The notes under the pieces were generated by a model that made no database searches, was not told the origin of the DNA, and saw only the letters and a program-made list of their open reading frames with translations. The translations under genes and the position numbers were made by a program. Shown piece after piece: positions 7,140-10,000 of a DNA stretch of 10,000 nt; positions within the stretch are counted from its first letter, which is position 1, and each line of letters starts with the position of its first letter. This stretch comes from Nitrospira sp. (lineage in GTDB: Bacteria; Nitrospirota; Nitrospiria; Nitrospirales; Nitrospiraceae): the NCBI GenBank assembly GCA_020216985.1, contig JAIWOH010000074.1, forward strand, positions 1 through 10,000. Direction: 5' to 3'.

Positions 7140-8195
7140 CTATGACGTGACTCGACCGCCGGCGCCCTCGGCCGGATTGACCAGCGCCCCGTCGACGCCA
7201 AGGGTCGCCTCGCGCAACACCGATTCTCCGGCGTTCACGCCCGAGAGGATCTCCACCTGCTTGTCGAAGCGGCGGCCGGTCTTGACCCAGCGGAGTCTGG
7301 CGATGCCGTCTTGGCCGACGACGAAGACGCTCACAAGCTGGCCTCGTTCGGCAACGGCGGTGTCCGGCAACAGGATGGTAGGATGGGTTCCCTTTTCCAA
7401 TTGAAACCGTCCGAACATGCCGCTTTTCAGTCCCGGCGTCGGCGGCACGTCCACCTTCACGGTGAACGTGTGGGTCTGAGGATCGCCGGCGGGAAGGATC
7501 CGCGCGACGGTTCCGGTCAACACTCGCCCGCCCAGGGCATCGATGACCACCGAGATCTTCTCACCCGGAGACAAGGACTTGATGTCTCCCTCCGCGACGG
7601 TCGCCTCAAGCCGCAATTGCCGCGTATTTTCCATCCGCAGCAGCGGCTGTCCCGGCGAGGCCAACTCCCCGGCCTCGACGAATTTTTCGGTGATCACGCC
7701 GTCAAACGGCGCCCTGACGACCGTATAGCTGAGCTGCGCTTCGATCGCCTTTCGATTGGCCTCGGCCACTTTGTAGGCGCGAACGGCATTTTCCATCTCC
7801 TGCTTTGAAACGGCGTCTCTCTCAAAGAGCTGGTTCATGCGATCGAGGTGTGCTCGCGCATTCTCGATTTCGGCGACGGCTCGCGCCAATTCCGCTTCCA
7901 CATCGCGACTGTCGAGTCGGATCACAGGCTGGCCCTTCGAGACCGCCGTCCCTTCCCGCACGAATAATGTATCGATCGTCCCCTGAATGCGACTGGAGAG
8001 CGTGGCCTGAAAGACGGCGGCGACCTGCCCGGTCACCTCGACAAAGACCGGCACGGGAGTCTGTGCCACCGCGATCACCTCGGCGCGGATCATCTTCCTG
8101 GGCTCGGATGAGTTCGGAACGGTGGGCGATTCCTCCCTTGTCCCGCATCCGGCCGCCAGCAAGGCAGCCATGACCATGATGACTCCTCGTTTCAC
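7140..8195 (-). CDS. RND efflux periplasmic adaptor subunit (lipoprotein, AcrA/MexA type)
   Basis: This 351-aa adaptor should link the RND pump to a TolC channel. Seen: a short lipoprotein signal, MKRGVIMVMAALLAAG then Cys17. A barrel-sandwich half follows (about 65-95, SSRIQGTIDTLFVREGTAV), then a short coiled-coil hairpin (about 97-155) with the turn at ERDAVSKQEMEN. The second lipoyl half has VVRAPFDGVITE (159-170). Beta-barrel (about 190-260) and membrane-proximal (about 265-340) domains complete it. I chose GTG at 8195: GAGGAG sits 7 bases upstream and the lipobox then lies at residue 17. An in-frame ATG at 8243 would put 16 polar residues before the signal and has no good ribosome site. 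Size and layout are normal for an RND adaptor. It sits directly upstream of the RND gene and 70 bases after the DUF2892 gene, with no terminator between. Family assignment is secure. Confidence 0.93.
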   Translation of the reverse strand: MKRGVIMVMAALLAAGCGTREESPTVPNSSEPRKMIRAEVIAVAQTPVPVFVEVTGQVAAVFQATLSSRIQGTIDTLFVREGTAVSKGQPVIRLDSRDVEAELARAVAEIENARAHLDRMNQLFERDAVSKQEMENAVRAYKVAEANRKAIEAQLSYTVVRAPFDGVITEKFVEAGELASPGQPLLRMENTRQLRLEATVAEGDIKSLSPGEKISVVIDALGGRVLTGTVARILPAGDPQTHTFTVKVDVPPTPGLKSGMFGRFQLEKGTHPTILLPDTAVAERGQLVSVFVVGQDGIARLRWVKTGRRFDKQVEILSGVNAGESVLREATLGVDGALVNPAEGAGGRVTS

Positions 8196-8265
8196 TCCGC
8201 ATCTCCTCACGGCGTCCCATTCCGCCTTTGATGTCCAACCCATCAGCCAGTCTCAGCCCGCCCGC

Positions 8266-8454
8266 TTACTCCTGCACACCCAGCTTCCGCAGCAAGGCCA
8301 TCATGGGGCACCAGCCGGTAAAGGCCGACTGGATCAAGTTCACCGCCACGAAGGCCGCGAAATAATTCCAATAGGGATGGACCGTTGCACCCAAAATCAC
8401 GGCGACGAGAACAAACGCACCGGCGATCAATCGCAACATTTCATTGAGGTTCAT
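8266..8454 (-). CDS. DUF2892 / YgaP-type small inner-membrane protein
   Basis: This 62-aa protein has two membrane segments (about 7-24 and 30-47) and a short basic tail. Seen: HPYWNYFAAFVAVNLIQSAF, then GWCPMMALLRKLGV (48-60), the hallmark end of the DUF2892 domain with its conserved Cys (here Cys49). In E. coli YgaP the same membrane domain is joined to a rhodanese (sulfurtransferase) domain. Stand-alone copies are known near sulfide and persulfide detoxification genes. That pattern fits its place 50 bases after a sulfide:quinone oxidoreductase gene. The biochemical role of the lone domain is not settled. The start has a near-perfect AAGGAGG site; part of it can pair with an upstream segment (see 8455-8493). 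It is probably co-transcribed with the SQR gene and with the efflux genes that follow. Confidence 0.88.
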   Translation of the reverse strand: MNLNEMLRLIAGAFVLVAVILGATVHPYWNYFAAFVAVNLIQSAFTGWCPMMALLRKLGVQE

Positions 8455-8493
8455 GGACGCCTCCTTTCTGTTTGCTTATGTGAGGCGCCGTCC
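8455..8493 (-). promoter_or_regulatory. Possible hairpin masking the DUF2892 ribosome binding site
   Basis: On the coding strand GGACG and CCTC (from 8493 down to 8482, with a 3-base bulge between them) can pair with GAGG and CGTCC (8463-8455), giving nine pairs around an 18-base loop. The 3' arm covers the last four bases of the AAGGAGG site (8466-8460) and reaches the start codon. The SQR stop codon lies about 11 bases upstream, so translation of sqr could open or occlude the structure. Inferred from base pairing only. Confidence 0.35.
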
Positions 8494-8504
8494 ATCCAAA
8501 GGAT

Positions 8505-9764
8505 TCACGTCGTCCCCGGCCCGGACTTGTCAAGCTTATCGATGCCCATGGTTTTCAGGATGGCCTTCTCGAAGAACGGTTCGCTCACGCCCCGTTTCAT
8601 TTTCATGAGGAAATACTTTTCCAGCCCGATTTTGGCCAGATGCACCCATTTACCTTTCTTGGCCCAGGTGACGTTGCGCGGCGCCATTTGCGGCAATGCG
8701 ACGAACGCCATGCCGGTGTCGCCCATGTCGGCCAGACAGACGGCGTTCCAGGTCGCCGTTTCTTTCTTATTGTCGTTCTCGATGTCCGCTTTGATATTGT
8801 GCACGGCGGCGGACACCATGGACTCAATCATGTAGCCGGTCTTGGGCGCACCGGTCGGAACCGGCGTCTGCTCCACCGGAGGAATCGCCACGCAGACCCC
8901 GACGGCGTAGATATTCCGATACGTGGGATTCGCCTGATAGGCGTCGATGTTGACGAAGCCCTTCGGGTTGCAGAGCCCCGGCGTGCTCGCTACGGCGTCG
9001 ACGCCGGCGAACGGCGGAATCATCATGGAGTAACGGAACGGCACTTCCTGTCCGTCTTCCAGAATCATTGTCCCGGGCCGCACTTCTTTAATCGCGGCGT
9101 TGGGAATCGTCTTGATCGCGTGCTCGGCGCATTCATCTTCCATGAGCCGGCGAGACCTGCCCACCCCTGCCAACCCCATGTGGCCGATGTAGGGTTCCGG
9201 TGTCACGAAATACATGGGAACTTTCTTGCGTAGTTTTTTCTTCCGGAGGTCGGCGTCCAGGATGAAAGCCATCTCATAGGCGGGGCCGAAGCAAGACGCT
9301 CCTTGCGCGGCGCCGATCACGATGGGACCGGGATCTTTGAGGAAACTTTGGTATGCTCCCCAGGCCTGTTCGGCGTGGTCTACGGTACACACCGATTGGG
9401 TAAACCCGCTGGGGCCGAGACCGGGCACCGCGCCGAAGTTCAACTTGGGGCCTGTGGCGATGATGAGATAATCGTAGGGTACCTCGCCTTTCGACGTAAT
9501 GACCCGATTCTGTTCCGGGTCGATCCGCTCGGCTGCCGCATTGACGAATTCAATGCCTTTCTTCTGCAATACCGGCCCCAATGAAAAGCTGATGTCTTTT
9601 CTTGTCCGCCAGCCGACCGCCACCCAGGGGTTGGAGGGAACAAAATGAAAGAAATCCACGTTGGAAATGACCGTGACCTTGTGTTTCTTGTCCAACAACG
9701 CCCGTGCTTCATAAGCGGCCGGAAGCCCTCCGATCGATGCGCCGATAATCACGATACGGGCCAT
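8505..9764 (-). CDS. sqr: Sulfide:quinone oxidoreductase (FAD-dependent)
   Basis: This 419-aa flavoprotein should oxidise sulfide to sulfane sulfur or polysulfide and pass electrons to membrane quinone. Seen: an N-terminal dinucleotide fold VIIGASIGGLPAAYEA (5-20) and IIATGPKLNF (101-110), typical of the SQR/flavocytochrome c dehydrogenase group. All three cysteines expected for SQR are present: Cys126 (SVCTVDH), Cys158 (QGASCFGPAYEM) and Cys343 (AVCLADMGDTGM). His130 and His195 match the catalytic-site histidines described for the Acidithiobacillus enzyme. The second FAD region reads NIYAVGVCVAIPP (284-296). The C-terminal amphipathic stretch (about 371-407, Lys/Phe/Leu-rich) fits interfacial membrane binding. 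No signal peptide is present, as is usual. The start at 9764 has AAGGAG with 6-base spacing. The preceding frame ends only 18 bases upstream, suggesting co-transcription. The subtype is not fixed; a non-sulfide NADH-type dehydrogenase is unlikely given the cysteines. Confidence 0.92.
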   Translation of the reverse strand: MARIVIIGASIGGLPAAYEARALLDKKHKVTVISNVDFFHFVPSNPWVAVGWRTRKDISFSLGPVLQKKGIEFVNAAAERIDPEQNRVITSKGEVPYDYLIIATGPKLNFGAVPGLGPSGFTQSVCTVDHAEQAWGAYQSFLKDPGPIVIGAAQGASCFGPAYEMAFILDADLRKKKLRKKVPMYFVTPEPYIGHMGLAGVGRSRRLMEDECAEHAIKTIPNAAIKEVRPGTMILEDGQEVPFRYSMMIPPFAGVDAVASTPGLCNPKGFVNIDAYQANPTYRNIYAVGVCVAIPPVEQTPVPTGAPKTGYMIESMVSAAVHNIKADIENDNKKETATWNAVCLADMGDTGMAFVALPQMAPRNVTWAKKGKWVHLAKIGLEKYFLMKMKRGVSEPFFEKAILKTMGIDKLDKSGPGTT

Positions 9765-9782
9765 GGCTTTCTCCTTTCTCTG

Positions 9783-10000
9783 TTAAGGAATCGGGAGATC
9801 TCTACCCCCTTCACCAAAGATCATCAGGGTGGTCATGGGTAAGAGAGAATGCTCCTTTTGGAATCCGCTCTGTATGAGCAGCTCGAATAATTCGCTGGCG
9901 CGCTGATTCACCAGTGTGAAGATGGCGGGGTGGTTCTTAAGACTTCAGCCGCAACCACCCATCCCCTGTTTCCTTCACCAGCGAGAACCGGAGCAACGAT
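9783..10000 (-). pseudogene. Possible frameshifted C-terminal tail of a GNAT-family acetyltransferase
   Basis: Two overlapping frames together look like one protein end. Frame A enters from the right edge with APVLAGEGNRGWVVAAEVL (about 9941-9994) and would stop at 9908-9910. Frame B runs from about 9938 to a TAA at 9783-9785. It reads KNHPAIFTLVNQRASELFEL and then LIQSGFQ and PMTTLMIFGEG. The N..A..L....GF spacing followed by an R/T-M..G-like end resembles the C-terminus of YitH-like GNAT acetyltransferases. Moving from A to B needs one missing base (or two extra) near 9936-9943, where no classical slippery heptamer is seen. The TAA lies 18 bases before the sqr start, as for an operon neighbour. 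Coding-like base use in frame B supports a real gene remnant or a sequence error. The family call is from memory of the pattern and is weak; most of the gene is outside the window. Confidence 0.3.

Noticed and set aside
9783..9911. Separate 42-aa small gene starting at GTG 9911
   Set aside because: No ribosome site precedes the GTG, and the peptide reads like the end of a larger domain rather than a stand-alone protein.
9765..9936. Sigma-70 promoter for sqr in the spacer, and small palindromes at 9884-9894 and 9907-9920
   Set aside because: No -35/-10 pair with acceptable spacing was found. The palindromes have only 5-bp arms and fall inside the coding-like frame.
9937..9999. Third-frame peptide entering from the right edge and ending at TAA 9937-9939 (ends WLRLKS)
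   Set aside because: It reads acceptably, but only 20 residues are visible and it leaves the following coding-like frame to 9783 unexplained. It remains an alternative to the frameshift model.
1..10000. CRISPR arrays, tRNA or rRNA genes, insertion sequences
   Set aside because: No spaced long repeats, RNA gene signatures or transposase frames were seen. The 7-bp arrays lack the repeat-spacer structure of CRISPR.

Overview
The window comes from a GC-rich, Gram-negative (two-membrane) bacterium. It carries outer-membrane channel, periplasmic adaptor and lipoprotein genes, and strong AGGAG-type ribosome binding sites precede most of them. The gene content and the style of the spacers (short degenerate 7-bp direct repeats) remind me of Nitrospirota such as Nitrospira. 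That is an impression, not a demonstrated assignment.

Every supported gene lies on the minus strand, so the transcription order runs from high to low coordinates. (1) At the right edge is a broken or frameshifted tail of a possible GNAT acetyltransferase (9783-10000). (2) A sulfide:quinone oxidoreductase follows (8505-9764). (3) Next is a 62-aa DUF2892/YgaP-type membrane protein (8266-8454). (4) A lipoprotein periplasmic adaptor (7140-8195) precedes (5) an RND efflux pump subunit (3646-7023). (6) A TolC-family outer-membrane channel follows (2066-3463). (7) Then comes a membrane-anchored HlyD/YbhG-type adaptor (823-1929). (8) The last gene is the N-terminal half of a YbhF-like ABC ATPase, which runs off the left edge (1-777). 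The spacers are about 18, 50, 70, 116, 182, 136 and 45 bases, and I saw no convincing intrinsic terminator in any of them. A single long transcript, or two overlapping units, is therefore plausible. No regulator gene is visible.

Functionally the block joins sulfide oxidation at the membrane (SQR plus DUF2892) to two export machines of different energy source. One is a proton-driven RND pump with its own adaptor, the other an ABC exporter with its own adaptor. Only one TolC gene sits between them. The inference is that both pumps share this outer-membrane channel and that the set responds to sulfide, sulfane sulfur or toxic organic compounds.

The spacers hold most of the unexplained structure. 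There are two phased heptanucleotide repeat arrays after tolC and a looser heptad array upstream of the RND gene. The tolC leader carries three dyads, one with perfect 10-bp arms. A hairpin could mask the ribosome binding site of the DUF2892 gene.
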